Shown here piece after piece: positions 25,613-35,409 of a stretch of 64,000 bases of DNA; position 1 is the stretch's first letter; each line of letters opens with the position of its first letter. The position numbers and the translations under genes were made by a program. The notes below the pieces were generated by a model, which saw nothing but the letters and a program-made list of their open reading frames with translations, was not told the DNA's origin and did not search any database. This DNA is from Alteromonas australica (GTDB taxonomy: Bacteria > Pseudomonadota > Gammaproteobacteria > Enterobacterales > Alteromonadaceae), in the NCBI RefSeq assembly GCF_000730385.1, contig NZ_CP008849.1, forward strand, positions 2,480,001-2,544,000, read 5' to 3'.

Positions 25613-25807
25613 ATGATCTCTATGAAAGCATTATCAAAAGTACTATTAGCATCAGCATTTGCACTATCACTAGCCGCGTGCGGCGATGGCGAAGCAGAAG
25701 ATGCAGGCGAAGAAATTGATGAAGTCGTTACCGATGCCGGTAATGCAATGGAAGACGCATGCGAAGATGTGAAAGAAGGCGTCGACGCTGAAGACAAAGA
25801 CTGCTAA
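25613..25807 (+). CDS. Very acidic small lipoprotein
   Basis: The 64-residue precursor has a signal peptide ending in the lipobox LAAC (Cys23) and a mature part of about 40 residues that is almost one half Asp and Glu with two further cysteines (DACEDV; KDC at the end). GGAGAAAGG precedes the ATG; a second Met three codons later is possible. It resembles small entericidin-sized lipoproteins only in size. Function is unknown. Confidence 0.7.
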   Translation: MISMKALSKVLLASAFALSLAACGDGEAEDAGEEIDEVVTDAGNAMEDACEDVKEGVDAEDKDC

Positions 25808-25827
25808 GCGTTAAGCGAAAAAGAAAA

Positions 25828-25858
25828 GGGGCTGATGAAAACATCAGCCCCTTTTTTT
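25828..25858. terminator. Rho-independent terminator, probably bidirectional
   Basis: The stem GGGGCTGATG / CATCAGCCCC has an AAAA loop and seven T on the plus side. On the minus strand the arm is followed by CTTTTCTT, so it may also end the converging 71-residue gene, whose stop codon lies inside the T-run. Confidence 0.9.
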
Positions 25859-26072
25859 ATGCTTCTTGTCCGTTTAGCTCTCTTGCTAAATCGTCTAATT
25901 TAGACAAGGTTGAATCGAACTCCCCCATCGCCACGCGATAGCCTACAAATACGTGATGATCACTGCGCCCAAATTTTACTCGTAACGCGTCAACATCCAT
26001 ATGTTTCACCGTATTTAAAAAACGATAGGCGGTCATCTCACTTTCGAAAACGTATTCTATGCTGTTTTCCAT
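25857..26072 (-). CDS. Conserved-looking 71-residue protein
   Basis: A soluble alpha/beta protein of 71 residues that I do not recognise. It begins MENSIEYVFESEMTAYRFLN and has a central HHVFVGYRVAMGEFD segment. The fold could be a small ferredoxin-like module (beta-alpha-beta-beta-alpha). It starts 1 bp after the DUF349 stop, so it is translationally coupled to that gene and is the last member of a four-gene minus-strand operon. Confidence 0.65.
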   Translation of the reverse strand: MENSIEYVFESEMTAYRFLNTVKHMDVDALRVKFGRSDHHVFVGYRVAMGEFDSTLSKLDDLARELNGQEA

Positions 26073-26073
26073 A

Positions 26074-28944
26074 TCAACCTAACCATTCAGGCCTAGCATT
26101 AACGACCGCAATAACGCGTTCAACTAAAGCGCCTTCATCCGCGGTAATATCACCTATTGCCACCCAATCTTCTAATAATTGAACAGGGTCTACTTGCTCA
26201 CCATGTTCTAACTTGGCAGTCATCATGGTTAACTGAACATCGGTTCTTAGGTTAGCATCTGCTTCAGGCGTGGGCATTTCAGCCACCGCTTCAAGTGCCA
26301 CGGTTAACCAGTGTCGACTGTGGCTGGCTCCGCTAGCGTGTGAAAATAAATTTGTCCAGCGTTTACCCAACAAGGCCGCATGGCTTTCGCTATTTTTAAG
26401 TGCCTCGTCGGCTCCCTCAAGCTTACACCTCAATTGCTCGGCAAAAGCCGTAGCACGCGCGTCCTGCTGGGCTTTTTTGTGAGCAATTTTTGCTTTATCA
26501 CGGCTGGCGGTAAGCGTGGCGATCCGCTTTTGTAGTTTGGCTTTAAGGCCATGGGGCAAGCCTGCCGCAGCTTCTTCAACACCCGCGATAATGTCGTTGA
26601 CTTCGCTTTCATTAGCCGCCTCATCAGCGGTAGACAGCGAATCCATCAATTGGGAAAATTGTGCATCAAATTCGTTAGATTGTGCCTTCCTTTGCGCTTT
26701 TAAGCGTTCAAACAAGGTATCGTTGGCTTGTTTAAAGCTTTTCCATAACCGGCTCTCGTCTCGCTTTCCTGCATGACCAATGGTTTTCCATTGAGCTTGT
26801 AACTGCTGGGCTTTTTCAGATGCACCTGAGAGCGCTTCAGCCCCGGCCAGTTGTTGGGCTTCTGCCACTAACGCCTGTTTCTGTTCTTTATTGGCCATGT
26901 TCCAAGCATGAATTTTATCTTGTGCTGGAGCAATTGCCGTTTTCCACGCGCGTTTAAGTGACTCGTAGTCTTTCTTATCTACTTGACCCGCTTGGTGCCA
27001 TGCCTTACTCAGTCTATCTACCACTTTCACCACAGTAGCTTCAGGCTGGCTGAGATCAATTGACTGCGCATCGGCAACAATTGCTTCACGAACCAGTTTG
27101 GCTTCTTCCCGCTTAGCATCCATGTCGGCATAGTAATCTCGGCAAGGTTGAAATGCCTGCTCCAGGGCGTCATCAAATGCCACCTGCAACGTATCTTTAT
27201 CTTCTGCACTACTTCCAAGAGAAAGCCATTGTTGTCGCAAATACCGAATAGACTCGGTTCTTGATTTCACGTCTTCCATGGGCGTCAATGCTAGTCGCTT
27301 CGCCTCTTCAAGTAACGCTGGCTTGCGAGGGCCAGCAATATAAGACTGCCAACCTTCTAAACGAGAAATTTCCTCAGCAACGCCTTCAAAACGCTTTGCT
27401 ACTGCTTTTTGTGTACCTTCATCACTGCTACTGACAAGTTCACGAACTTTCTCAAATTTTGCCATGGCCGCACGATATCGACCTTGCTCAATCAGGCTTT
27501 CAATCACACTCAGTTGCTTTCTGCATTGACGAAGTTTAGCGTCAATGTTGGCTTTTTCCTGCACGTGTTGCTTATTAATACGGGCACTGGCTTTTTTCCA
27601 ACGTGACATCAAACCTTTAGGTATTGAAGAAAGTTGCGCCTTAAGCCCATCAAACTTTTCGTTAAGTGCGTTGAATTCTACTTTGACGTCGACCACGTTA
27701 TTCGATTGACTATCGGCTTTTTCCTCAACGCTTTCTACCTGAGATTCCGCTGAGTCAGACTTCAAGGTATCAGTGGCGGCGGTTACAGTGTCAGCCAGGG
27801 ATTCCGCGTCGGCAATAACAACCAATAGTTTTTGGGCGTATTGCTGTTGCATAGAAAACGCTGTTATTTTTTCATTCAACTGCGATAGTGTCTGTGTTGT
27901 TTTATCAACCAGGCTTGAATTTGCCGACGTATTTTCAAGGTGCTCGAATGTCGCCTCTAACGCACGTACCGACTCATTAACCACGGCGACATCAGCAATG
28001 GTTGCATCGCATAATCGCTCGTAATAAAGCCAATCAACTTGCTGAGTAGCATGCTTGCGCTGCTCGTTGCACAAGGCCTCCAACTTTTCGATATGCGCTT
28101 TAGCCTGCTTGGCTTCCCATTCTGGACGAAGGCGGGCAAGGTAGCGTTCTAATGATTGCGAAATACGCAGGTATTTTTGCTCAACCTCGTCCTTATCTTG
28201 TTCAGATAAAATGGAAGCATCACGTAAAAGCGCTTTATAATCACCTTCAAGCGTTGCTTGCTTATCCTCTATATCTTCCACATCACTCTTGTCTAACAAG
28301 GCATTGTATTTTGACAGGCATAAAGTGATTTCTCGCAATAAGCGTTTGGGTTTCTCGCTGGCTTCTTTATGGGCGTTAACCCGCGCTTGTACCTCAGAAT
28401 GAATGGCCTGCCCTTTGGTTTTCTTTTCCAGCTTTTGTAGCAAAGACAAATCATCTATCATCGATAGCATAACCGCCTGAAGTTCACCGCTAGCGTAGTG
28501 TAAAAACACGTTTTGGAAGAAGGCTGGCTTGGCGACTTTTTCAATTAACACTTTAGCCAAAGAAATATCGTGCAATAATTCAGGGTCAGCAAGGACAACC
28601 TGCTGTACTAAATCGCCACTGGCCGATTCTTTTAGAAATGCGGCTTTTTCGGCTCGGGAAATCGTAATTTCTCCTTCGCCCATTAGACACGCTAACACCA
28701 CTTTGTTTGCTGTACGTTGTACACGTTCATGCTTAGCAATCTGGGACATTTTTTGCCATAACACGAAAGACCCCAGCTTATTTAAGGCGTCTAAGCTGAC
28801 ATCGGCATTTTCATCATTAAACGCCAACTCGTGTAATAGTGTTTTATCTGTGGGTTTTTCCGGTGATAGATTTTTTATGGCTTCCCGTCTTTTTTCGGGA
28901 TTCTGACTGGTGTGAGAAGGAGCAAATAACCGACTAAATATCAT
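26074..28944 (-). CDS. Large DUF349-repeat coiled-coil protein
   Basis: The 956-residue cytosolic protein is almost wholly alpha-helical. It has an N-terminal HEAT-like segment (about 1-200), long coiled coils (about 200-500), and several DUF349 units (about 545-800) of the form LRQQWLSLGSSAEDKDTLQVAFDDA, LSKAWHQAGQVDKKDYESLKRAW and LQAQWKTIGHAGKRDESRLWKSF. Proteins of this group are widespread in Gammaproteobacteria; their function is not established. The start overlaps the YeaC-like gene by 11 bp. Confidence 0.85.
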   Translation of the reverse strand: MIFSRLFAPSHTSQNPEKRREAIKNLSPEKPTDKTLLHELAFNDENADVSLDALNKLGSFVLWQKMSQIAKHERVQRTANKVVLACLMGEGEITISRAEKAAFLKESASGDLVQQVVLADPELLHDISLAKVLIEKVAKPAFFQNVFLHYASGELQAVMLSMIDDLSLLQKLEKKTKGQAIHSEVQARVNAHKEASEKPKRLLREITLCLSKYNALLDKSDVEDIEDKQATLEGDYKALLRDASILSEQDKDEVEQKYLRISQSLERYLARLRPEWEAKQAKAHIEKLEALCNEQRKHATQQVDWLYYERLCDATIADVAVVNESVRALEATFEHLENTSANSSLVDKTTQTLSQLNEKITAFSMQQQYAQKLLVVIADAESLADTVTAATDTLKSDSAESQVESVEEKADSQSNNVVDVKVEFNALNEKFDGLKAQLSSIPKGLMSRWKKASARINKQHVQEKANIDAKLRQCRKQLSVIESLIEQGRYRAAMAKFEKVRELVSSSDEGTQKAVAKRFEGVAEEISRLEGWQSYIAGPRKPALLEEAKRLALTPMEDVKSRTESIRYLRQQWLSLGSSAEDKDTLQVAFDDALEQAFQPCRDYYADMDAKREEAKLVREAIVADAQSIDLSQPEATVVKVVDRLSKAWHQAGQVDKKDYESLKRAWKTAIAPAQDKIHAWNMANKEQKQALVAEAQQLAGAEALSGASEKAQQLQAQWKTIGHAGKRDESRLWKSFKQANDTLFERLKAQRKAQSNEFDAQFSQLMDSLSTADEAANESEVNDIIAGVEEAAAGLPHGLKAKLQKRIATLTASRDKAKIAHKKAQQDARATAFAEQLRCKLEGADEALKNSESHAALLGKRWTNLFSHASGASHSRHWLTVALEAVAEMPTPEADANLRTDVQLTMMTAKLEHGEQVDPVQLLEDWVAIGDITADEGALVERVIAVVNARPEWLG

Positions 28945-29227
28945 CCTGTTTAAACCGCGCTATGGTATTGTTATCATCACTGTCGCCTTGGAGGGCGCGT
29001 TTGAATTCTTGCTTGCTTTTATGCACTATTTCACCGTTTTCATTCACGGTCATGTGTTCCGAAGACTTCGCAATTTTTGCCTGATACAGCAAAACGGCTT
29101 GCATACTGCTCGCTTTTTGATCGTCACTTAACGGCGTACCATCCGGCCACTTACCTGTTTCCACTGCACTACGCAGGCGTTCATATACGTCTGCGGTCAT
29201 GCTGTTTACTAATACATCTATATTCAT
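28934..29227 (-). CDS. YeaC family protein (DUF1315)
   Basis: The 97-residue protein has the DUF1315 pattern: VYERLRSAVETGKWPDGTPLS (about 15-35) and QAVLLYQAKI, with a polar tail. Its function is unknown. In E. coli yeaC lies beside msrB-gapA-yeaD; all four counterparts occur in this window but are separated. I chose the ATG at 29227, which shares one base with the stop of the upstream gene, over a TTG one codon earlier. Confidence 0.82.
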   Translation of the reverse strand: MNIDVLVNSMTADVYERLRSAVETGKWPDGTPLSDDQKASSMQAVLLYQAKIAKSSEHMTVNENGEIVHKSKQEFKRALQGDSDDNNTIARFKQDDI

Positions 29228-29553
29228 CAAGAAAATCGTTTAATTAATACTGTTCTTACGCGGTTCACAAGATACCACACAAAGCCCGTGATACTGCAAA
29301 CAATCGCCAGGTTATGCTGTAAATCTCCTGGACGAGTACCGCCCCAATACATAAAAGCAAACCCTGCTACAAATATTAGCATGGCTAGCAATGACTGATT
29401 TTGAATACTTTGTAATTTCTTAAATTTTTGTAGCTGCTGCTTACGCTCAATATCTTCAGCCGAAGCGTTGCCAATGCGAAAGTCACAGTGGGGGCAAACT
29501 TTTGCTTTGTCTGAGGTCTTTTTGTTACATGAAGGACAATTGACGAGTGCCAT
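29227..29553 (-). CDS. Zinc-ribbon membrane protein
   Basis: The 108-residue protein has an N-terminal zinc ribbon (CPSCNKKTSDKAKVCPHC, residues 6-23), a short basic helix (about 40-55) and two transmembrane helices (about 57-73 and 80-97). I chose ATG 29553 with CAGGAG upstream; an in-frame start 14 codons earlier lacks a site and adds residues not expected for the fold. It is the first gene of the minus-strand operon with YeaC, DUF349 and the 71-residue protein. Function is unknown. Confidence 0.75.
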   Translation of the reverse strand: MALVNCPSCNKKTSDKAKVCPHCDFRIGNASAEDIERKQQLQKFKKLQSIQNQSLLAMLIFVAGFAFMYWGGTRPGDLQHNLAIVCSITGFVWYLVNRVRTVLIKRFS

Positions 29554-29734
29554 TTTTTGCTCCTGTTTGTGTTGATAAAAATAACCAGGCAGCATTGGTT
29601 GCGCGAATGATGAAAAGAAACCTGATAAGAAAATGGCGAGCAGAAGCGCTTATTAAAAAATCAGAATAAAAAATGCGCGAGAGTGTAAACTTCTTGCTAC
29701 CACGTTTACATCCTCACGCATTCACCATTAGCGA

Positions 29735-31393
29735 TTACTTTTTAGTTCTAGACCAATAATCGTTCATGGTTTCTTTCATTTCTTTACTTAGCAGAACAAT
29801 ACCAAATAGGTTCGGTAAAGTCATTATTACGATTGCTACTGCCGATAATGCCCACACCAAGGTAGTATCAGATACGGCGGCCCAAACAAAGCCCGCAACG
29901 TAAATGACTCGATAAGGCATGACAGAACGTGGACCAAGCAGATATGTCATTGCCCTATCGCCGTAATAAGACCATGCAATTGCTGTAGAAAAAGCAAATA
30001 GCATAAGCCCGATAGAAACAATGTACTGACCAAAATTACCGAAGAAACCACGAGTAAACGCGATCGTCGTTAATGCTGCCGAGTGAACCAATGACTTACC
30101 GCTTACTTCTAAATTTTGCTTTAACGGTTTACCGTCTTCTATGGTTAATGTACCAGTAAATAAATCTTCACTTCCCACTGAATAGGTTACGTCTTCTGCA
30201 ATTGAACGAGAGTTAAGTAACGTATAGCCATCACTTACTGCCGTTCCGTTAACAACAGTAATTGTGCCGTTGTAGGGCTCTATCGCCGTAAGATCGATTT
30301 CATTAAGGTAGCTAAATAGCTTTTCAACATCAGCTTGTTTATTCTCTTCGTACTTCCCTTCAACAAAAAGCATGTCAGAACGATCGAACACATTTTGGTG
30401 TTTCTCATTCCATACCCCTGAAGACAAAATAACTAAACCCGTGATGGTACAAATAATAATGGTGTCGATAAAAGGTTCAAGTAATGAAACCATCCCTTCT
30501 GACGCTGGCTCTTTTGTTTTCGCCGCGGCATGGGCAATAGGCGCGGAACCTTGACCCGCTTCGTTAGAAAACAGACCTCGGTTTACACCACGGTTAAAAG
30601 CATAGGTTAATGACGCTCCAAGGAAGCCACCCGCTGCCGCCGACCCAGTAAAGGCATCGCTAATAACGGCGGCAAAAGAAGGGCCAATGTTCTCGATATT
30701 GGCAAAAATAACGGCTAGCGCACCAATAAGGTAAATAACCGCCATGACAGGCACAACACGCGCAGTGAACGCTGCAATGCGTTGAATACCACCAAGAATA
30801 ACCAGCGCAAGTAAGATACCCAGTACGCTACCCACCATCCAAGGCTCAAAGCCAAACGTCGCTTCAATACTTTGTGCAATACCGTTACTTTGGGGAAGGT
30901 TTCCTGTACCAAACGAGCTAACCACAGTGGCAATAGCAAAAGCCACCGCCAACCATTTCATATTCAAGCGGCGGTCCATATAGTACATAGGGCCACCCGC
31001 CATGGTGCCATCTTCTGTTTTCACTCGATACTTGTGGGAAAGGGTTACTTCAACAAACTTTGTTGTCATACCTAAAAAGGCCGTCACCCACATCCAAAAT
31101 AATGCCGCTGGACCACCTAAAAAGATAGCAAACGCCACACCACTGATATTACCTGTACCCACAGTGCCAGAAAGTGCTGTGGTTAACGCGCGAAAATGCG
31201 TGGTATCCCCTGGATCGCTTTCTTTGTCGAATTTACCTGTAACGACTTGCCAGGCGTGTTTGAAAAACCGTATTTGTGGGAATTTAAGATAAATGGTGAA
31301 AAATAGACCCACACCAAGTAACACATAGGGAAACCAACCTGCACTCCCCAAAAACCCGTCGATCAGGATAAGAAAACTATATAACCCTTCCAA
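29735..31393 (-). CDS. Alanine/glycine:cation symporter (AGCS family)
   Basis: The 552-residue inner-membrane carrier has the AGCS signature: [27 protein letters not shown] split over about residues 76-102, [12 protein letters not shown] (about 131-142), [26 protein letters not shown] region (about 266-292) and the C-terminal helices. The family imports alanine or glycine with sodium. A soluble segment of about 100 residues (roughly 325-430, from [12 protein letters not shown] to [11 protein letters not shown]) is inserted between membrane helices, longer than in most relatives. It has its own promoter region and stands apart from its neighbours. Confidence 0.88.
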   Translation of the reverse strand: MEGLYSFLILIDGFLGSAGWFPYVLLGVGLFFTIYLKFPQIRFFKHAWQVVTGKFDKESDPGDTTHFRALTTALSGTVGTGNISGVAFAIFLGGPAALFWMWVTAFLGMTTKFVEVTLSHKYRVKTEDGTMAGGPMYYMDRRLNMKWLAVAFAIATVVSSFGTGNLPQSNGIAQSIEATFGFEPWMVGSVLGILLALVILGGIQRIAAFTARVVPVMAVIYLIGALAVIFANIENIGPSFAAVISDAFTGSAAAGGFLGASLTYAFNRGVNRGLFSNEAGQGSAPIAHAAAKTKEPASEGMVSLLEPFIDTIIICTITGLVILSSGVWNEKHQNVFDRSDMLFVEGKYEENKQADVEKLFSYLNEIDLTAIEPYNGTITVVNGTAVSDGYTLLNSRSIAEDVTYSVGSEDLFTGTLTIEDGKPLKQNLEVSGKSLVHSAALTTIAFTRGFFGNFGQYIVSIGLMLFAFSTAIAWSYYGDRAMTYLLGPRSVMPYRVIYVAGFVWAAVSDTTLVWALSAVAIVIMTLPNLFGIVLLSKEMKETMNDYWSRTKK

Positions 31394-31446
31394 GGTAACA
31401 CCCCTTCTTTATATTGTTGTTATGATTTCTATTATTGTATTTTTTT

Positions 31447-31471
31447 GCATGCCCTGGAACCCAAGGCATGC
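31447..31471. repeat. Strong hairpin between the carboxypeptidase and symporter genes
   Basis: GCATGCC and GGCATGC enclose an inner CTGG/CCAA-rich pairing, giving a near-perfect stem over 25 bases. On the minus strand it follows the M14 gene stop but is succeeded by A, not T, so it does not look like a standard terminator; it may stabilise the 3' end or overlap the symporter promoter. Confidence 0.6.
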
Positions 31472-31490
31472 ATAGTGATTTCGCTATTTA

Positions 31491-32618
31491 TTATTTAAGT
31501 GCATTCACAACCGCGTTAACGGCGATAAGTAAATCTTCACCTAGTTGTTCGCTACGCTGAACCGACCAACCATACAGTTTGTCAGGTAAATCAGCATTAT
31601 CTTTAAACGGCATTTCAACGGTATAAGCCATGCAGTTAAACTTTTCACCCACTGCATTCGATGCCACCGCCAAATTAGCTTCGCCTGGCGCGTCTTTATC
31701 GTAACCGAACTCATCCTGAAATTCTGGTGTTGCATTCAATAAAGCCTGTTTAAAGGTATTTTCTAATGCTTCAATTTCAGAGTTATAACTTGGATTTCCT
31801 TCCGTGCCTGCCACAAAGTTGTACGGCAATGCCTCATCGCCGTGCAAATCAAGGTACATATCTACGCCAATTTGCGACATAGCGTTAAGTACATAAAGTA
31901 CCTCGGGGCTCTTCTCTTTCGTAGGTTCAGCCCACTCGCGGTTAAGGTTTGTGCCTACGGCGTTAGTTCTTAAATGCCCGCGTGCACTGCCATCTGGATT
32001 CATGTTTGGCACAATATAGAACACCGCTTTATCCAGCAATTGTCGAGCCAGTCCGTCTTGTTCATCCAGTAAGCGATAAATGATACCCTGTGCGCACCAT
32101 TGTGCCATTGTTTCACCAGGATGCTGGCGCGCTGTAATCCATACTTTTTTCTTCTCAGGCGTTTCCTCACCAATAACCAGCATAGACATATCTCTGCCAT
32201 CAAGGGTTAAGCCGAGGAATCGATGTTCACACAGTAAAGCATTTTGCGCTTCGTGAATAAGGTCGAGGTGACGTTCGTAGCTATAAGGAATAAAGTAAGC
32301 AAAATAGACGCTGGGCTGTTCTAGCGTTAATGAGAACGTCAGATTGTCGCCATCAAAGTCGCTCGGCACTCTGAACCAGTTTTGACGGTCGTAGGAAGCA
32401 AGTACGTTGTAGTCCTTCCAACCCTCTGGATATGCCGACGTTGCTAACTCAGCTATGGTCATAGTATGGGTAACAAAGGCTTCCCCCACTAAGCGAAAAT
32501 GAAACCATTGTGCAAAATCAGACTGGTTGTCTTTGGGGATAGTTAAAAGAATATCTTCAGGGCTTGTTGCCCGCACAACATGAATGTTGCCGCTGTCAAA
32601 TTGACTGGAAATATGCAT
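31491..32618 (-). CDS. M14-family zinc carboxypeptidase, cytosolic (CCP-like)
   Basis: The 375-residue enzyme has an N-terminal beta-sandwich domain (about 1-115) followed by the M14 peptidase domain. The zinc ligands are H166 and E169 (RQHPGETM) and H259 (DLHGDE); substrate-binding NPDG and NREW motifs lie near 207-230 and the catalytic Glu is E335 in YTVEMPF. The N-domain plus HPGE motif places it with the cytosolic carboxypeptidase subfamily. It has no signal peptide. Bacterial members have mostly unknown substrates. Confidence 0.88.
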   Translation of the reverse strand: MHISSQFDSGNIHVVRATSPEDILLTIPKDNQSDFAQWFHFRLVGEAFVTHTMTIAELATSAYPEGWKDYNVLASYDRQNWFRVPSDFDGDNLTFSLTLEQPSVYFAYFIPYSYERHLDLIHEAQNALLCEHRFLGLTLDGRDMSMLVIGEETPEKKKVWITARQHPGETMAQWCAQGIIYRLLDEQDGLARQLLDKAVFYIVPNMNPDGSARGHLRTNAVGTNLNREWAEPTKEKSPEVLYVLNAMSQIGVDMYLDLHGDEALPYNFVAGTEGNPSYNSEIEALENTFKQALLNATPEFQDEFGYDKDAPGEANLAVASNAVGEKFNCMAYTVEMPFKDNADLPDKLYGWSVQRSEQLGEDLLIAVNAVVNALK

Positions 32619-32731
32619 AGACTGTCGTTTTCCTAATTATTTGTGCGCTAATTTAGCATAGACAACAACAAAAATACCACGCGCAGCGCGATGAATTAAA
32701 GTGAAGCCATCTTCAATTTGTTTACACATAT

Positions 32732-32758
32732 AAAAAAACCGACCGCAAGGGTCGGTTT
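32732..32758 (-). terminator. Rho-independent terminator of the long GAPDH gene
   Basis: ACCGACC / GGTCGGT stem with a short GCAAG loop. On the minus strand it is followed by a run of seven T (32738-32732), 17 bp after the gene stop. Confidence 0.9.
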
Positions 32759-32774
32759 CTTGTTCATTTTTTTA

Positions 32775-34220
32775 TTAAAGAGGCAGGGTCGGAAAGCTTA
32801 AGCCGGCCATATCTCGTACCACTCTCATCACTTGGCAGCTATAACCAAATTCGTTGTCGTACCACACATAAAGGGTAAGGCGATTATCTTGCGCGATGGT
32901 AGCTTGAGAATCTACCACAGACGCGGCCCGTGACCCCACTAAGTCAGTGGACACAATTTCTTTACTGGCGGTATAGTCTATCTGATGTTGCAGTGGCGAG
33001 AACAATGCGGTGTCACGCAAAAACTCATTCACGGCTAATTTGTCTGTGGTGGTTTTTAGGTTGAGGTTTAAAATAGCCAAAGACACATTCGGGGTAGGCA
33101 CGCGGATAGCGTTGCCCGTTAGTTTACCCGCCAATTTCGGGTAGGCTTTAGACACCGCTTTGGCAGCGCCTGTTTCCGTAATAACCATGTTCAGCGGCGC
33201 GCTTCGGCCCCGTCTGTCACCTTTATGGTAGTTATCAATGAGATTTTGATCGTTAGTGTACGAGTGAACGGTTTCTACATGTCCATTTTCAATGCCATAC
33301 TCTTCATCTAATGCTTTTAGTACCGGCGTGATGGCATTTGTCGTACAACTCGCTGCAGATACAATAGTATCTTGCGGCGTCACTTCCTCGTGGTTTACAC
33401 CATGAACTATATTTTTAATGTCGCCTTTGCCTGGCGCTGTAAGGATAGCTTTCGCAGCCCCTTTTGCCTTGAGGTGCAGCCCTAACCCATCTTTATCACG
33501 CCAAATACCGGTATTATCAATAATAATTGCGTTATCAATACCGTACTGGGTGTAATCCACTTCATCTGGACTGTTCGCGTAAATAACCTGAATAAATGAA
33601 CCGTTTGCTTTTAACGCATTGCGCTCTTCATCTACTGTGATACTGCCATTAAATGGCCCATGTACTGAGTCTCTACGCAATAAGCTTGCACGTTTTTCGA
33701 GATCGCCGTCTCGGCCACCACGAACCACAATAGCGCGCAGCCTTAGCTTGTTGTTTTTGCCTTGTCTTTCGATAAGTAAACGGGCTAACAAACGACCGAT
33801 TCGGCCAAAACCATACAACACAACATCTTGTGGCTGTTGGCTATCGTCTTTATCAACAACTTCGCTTAACTTGTCTCGCAAATAGGCGTTAAGGTCGTCT
33901 TTGTCTACCGCCGACCCGTAGTTAAAGTCAAACGCCAACTTACCCACATCAATTTGTGCAGGGGCCAGTTTCATCTCACTAAGGGCGGCCACGATGGGGT
34001 AGCTTTCACGAAGGCGTAATTTAATCCCCTCATGCAACCGTACTTTTCGATGGGCTTTAATGACATCGATAGCACTGGCGTTTAAGAGTGAGCGACCGTA
34101 TACGGAGATTTCTACGGCATTGTTACGGTAAAGTTTACCAATGAGAGGCAGCATCATTTCTGCGTATTCTTGGCGTTCTTGCCAGCTACTTTGTAGTTCC
34201 TGTTCAAACTGTTGGTTCAT
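32775..34220 (-). CDS. Glyceraldehyde-3-phosphate dehydrogenase, long form (about 480 residues)
   Basis: The 481-residue enzyme has an N-terminal extension of about 130 residues before the Rossmann nucleotide site ([17 protein letters not shown]). The active site AASCTTN has its Cys near 292, with the partner His in ETVHSYTNDQ and the phosphate-binding region RRGRSAPLN. It belongs to the long GAPDH group found in marine Gammaproteobacteria. It is distinct from the 331-residue GapA in this window, and the pair may serve opposite flux directions, but no direction can be read from sequence. It starts opposite the DUF2989 gene, so their promoters are back to back, and it has a strong terminator. 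Confidence 0.88.
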   Translation of the reverse strand: MNQQFEQELQSSWQERQEYAEMMLPLIGKLYRNNAVEISVYGRSLLNASAIDVIKAHRKVRLHEGIKLRLRESYPIVAALSEMKLAPAQIDVGKLAFDFNYGSAVDKDDLNAYLRDKLSEVVDKDDSQQPQDVVLYGFGRIGRLLARLLIERQGKNNKLRLRAIVVRGGRDGDLEKRASLLRRDSVHGPFNGSITVDEERNALKANGSFIQVIYANSPDEVDYTQYGIDNAIIIDNTGIWRDKDGLGLHLKAKGAAKAILTAPGKGDIKNIVHGVNHEEVTPQDTIVSAASCTTNAITPVLKALDEEYGIENGHVETVHSYTNDQNLIDNYHKGDRRGRSAPLNMVITETGAAKAVSKAYPKLAGKLTGNAIRVPTPNVSLAILNLNLKTTTDKLAVNEFLRDTALFSPLQHQIDYTASKEIVSTDLVGSRAASVVDSQATIAQDNRLTLYVWYDNEFGYSCQVMRVVRDMAGLSFPTLPL

Positions 34221-34343
34221 TCTTTTACCTTGATTGACGTAAATTAACTGTAAGAGGCACGTCAGTTTTTTAAAGTTTTAGGGTACACTAGGTGAGTTAT
34301 TCGTCTGACGGTGACGAGCAGTATCTTAATCAAACAGACAGGG

Positions 34344-35237
34344 ATGACCAAATTGTTGATAAATTTCAATAAAAATAAGAAAACGCAGTTTTTAGCTCGA
34401 TTATTTAGTAATTTTTCCACATTTTCAGGAAAACCATTAGGGATTGTGCTTCTCGCGTTTCTGCTATCGAGTTGCAGCGAGTGGTTTGAGCCCACCATTT
34501 CAGAGATATGTAACACCCAGCCAAACCTGTGTCTGGACTTAAGCTTAGATGCCCGTTGCCGTTTTGAACGGGCTGAAATAATACGCCTAAGATACAACCA
34601 CAAAGATGATACTTCAGAGGCGTATAAATACCCTCTTCTCCTAGCGTTTGAGAAGTATTTAGTGTGTGTAGAAGAAGTGCAGCACATTGAACATATAAGG
34701 CGCAAAGGCAAAGAAGCAACACGCCTAAAAGGTGTTATTACTGCGCAACGGGAATTGAAACGGTTAGCGCGAGAAACCAAAGCGTCGCTGGATCCGTACT
34801 TGTCTTATTATCATTGGACGCGCTTTGGTGATGAACAAGCATTTAATCGCTTCGAGCGTTATGCAGCTAGCCAGCGCATTAGCGACCCAAGCTTATTAGT
34901 AGCCCTTGCTTCGGTGCAAGTAAAAACCGACGCTAAAAAGACAGTAGCCACCTTGTATCGTGCGTTAAGTTTATACGATGATAGCGATGATGTTGACCTA
35001 GCCATTTATCATTCTTTATACACATTAGCCCTTGATAGTGAAAAGTATCGTATGGCTTATGTGTGGATGGCAGTAGCAGCAGAGTACGATGAACGTATGA
35101 ATTTAGACCAGGCTAGCTATCTAAAAGAAAACCATAACTTGCCAGTCTCTATATTAGATAAAATTGTCGACGATATTGTGACGGCGTTAGATGAAGGCAG
35201 CTTTAACGCAAACAAGCTGCTTTTAGATAAACTCTAG
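34344..35237 (+). CDS. DUF2989 family lipoprotein
   Basis: The 297-residue precursor has a signal segment (about 30-43, GKPLGIVLLAFLLSSC) with lipobox LSSC. The mature part begins SEWFEPTISEICNTQPNLC, typical of DUF2989, and continues helical with a TPR-like C-terminal half. I chose ATG 34344 with CAGACAGGG upstream; an in-frame GTG 11 codons earlier is the alternative. It is divergent from the long GAPDH gene. Function is unknown. Confidence 0.8.
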   Translation: MTKLLINFNKNKKTQFLARLFSNFSTFSGKPLGIVLLAFLLSSCSEWFEPTISEICNTQPNLCLDLSLDARCRFERAEIIRLRYNHKDDTSEAYKYPLLLAFEKYLVCVEEVQHIEHIRRKGKEATRLKGVITAQRELKRLARETKASLDPYLSYYHWTRFGDEQAFNRFERYAASQRISDPSLLVALASVQVKTDAKKTVATLYRALSLYDDSDDVDLAIYHSLYTLALDSEKYRMAYVWMAVAAEYDERMNLDQASYLKENHNLPVSILDKIVDDIVTALDEGSFNANKLLLDKL

Positions 35238-35284
35238 ATTATGAAAATGAATTACACCTAGATTACCTCTAAAAAAATAAAAAA

Positions 35285-35306
35285 ACGCGCTTTAAGCGCG
35301 TTTTTT
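35285..35306 (+). terminator. Rho-independent terminator of the DUF2989 gene
   Basis: The perfect stem ACGCGCTT / AAGCGCGT is followed by TTTTTT and preceded by a run of A, 48 bp past the stop codon. Confidence 0.88.
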
Positions 35307-35409
35307 ATCTCTTGGCAACGGGCAAGACACCTCAAGCAGTACATTTTTTAATCAATTGTTTACCTTTTTAACCGCGCCGCTGTATTGTTGCGGTAAACTC
35401 ACTTCTGCC

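Noticed and set aside
31447..31471. Intrinsic terminator for the M14 carboxypeptidase gene
   Set aside because: The stem is strong but is followed by A on the minus strand and by no T-run on the plus strand; kept only as a hairpin.
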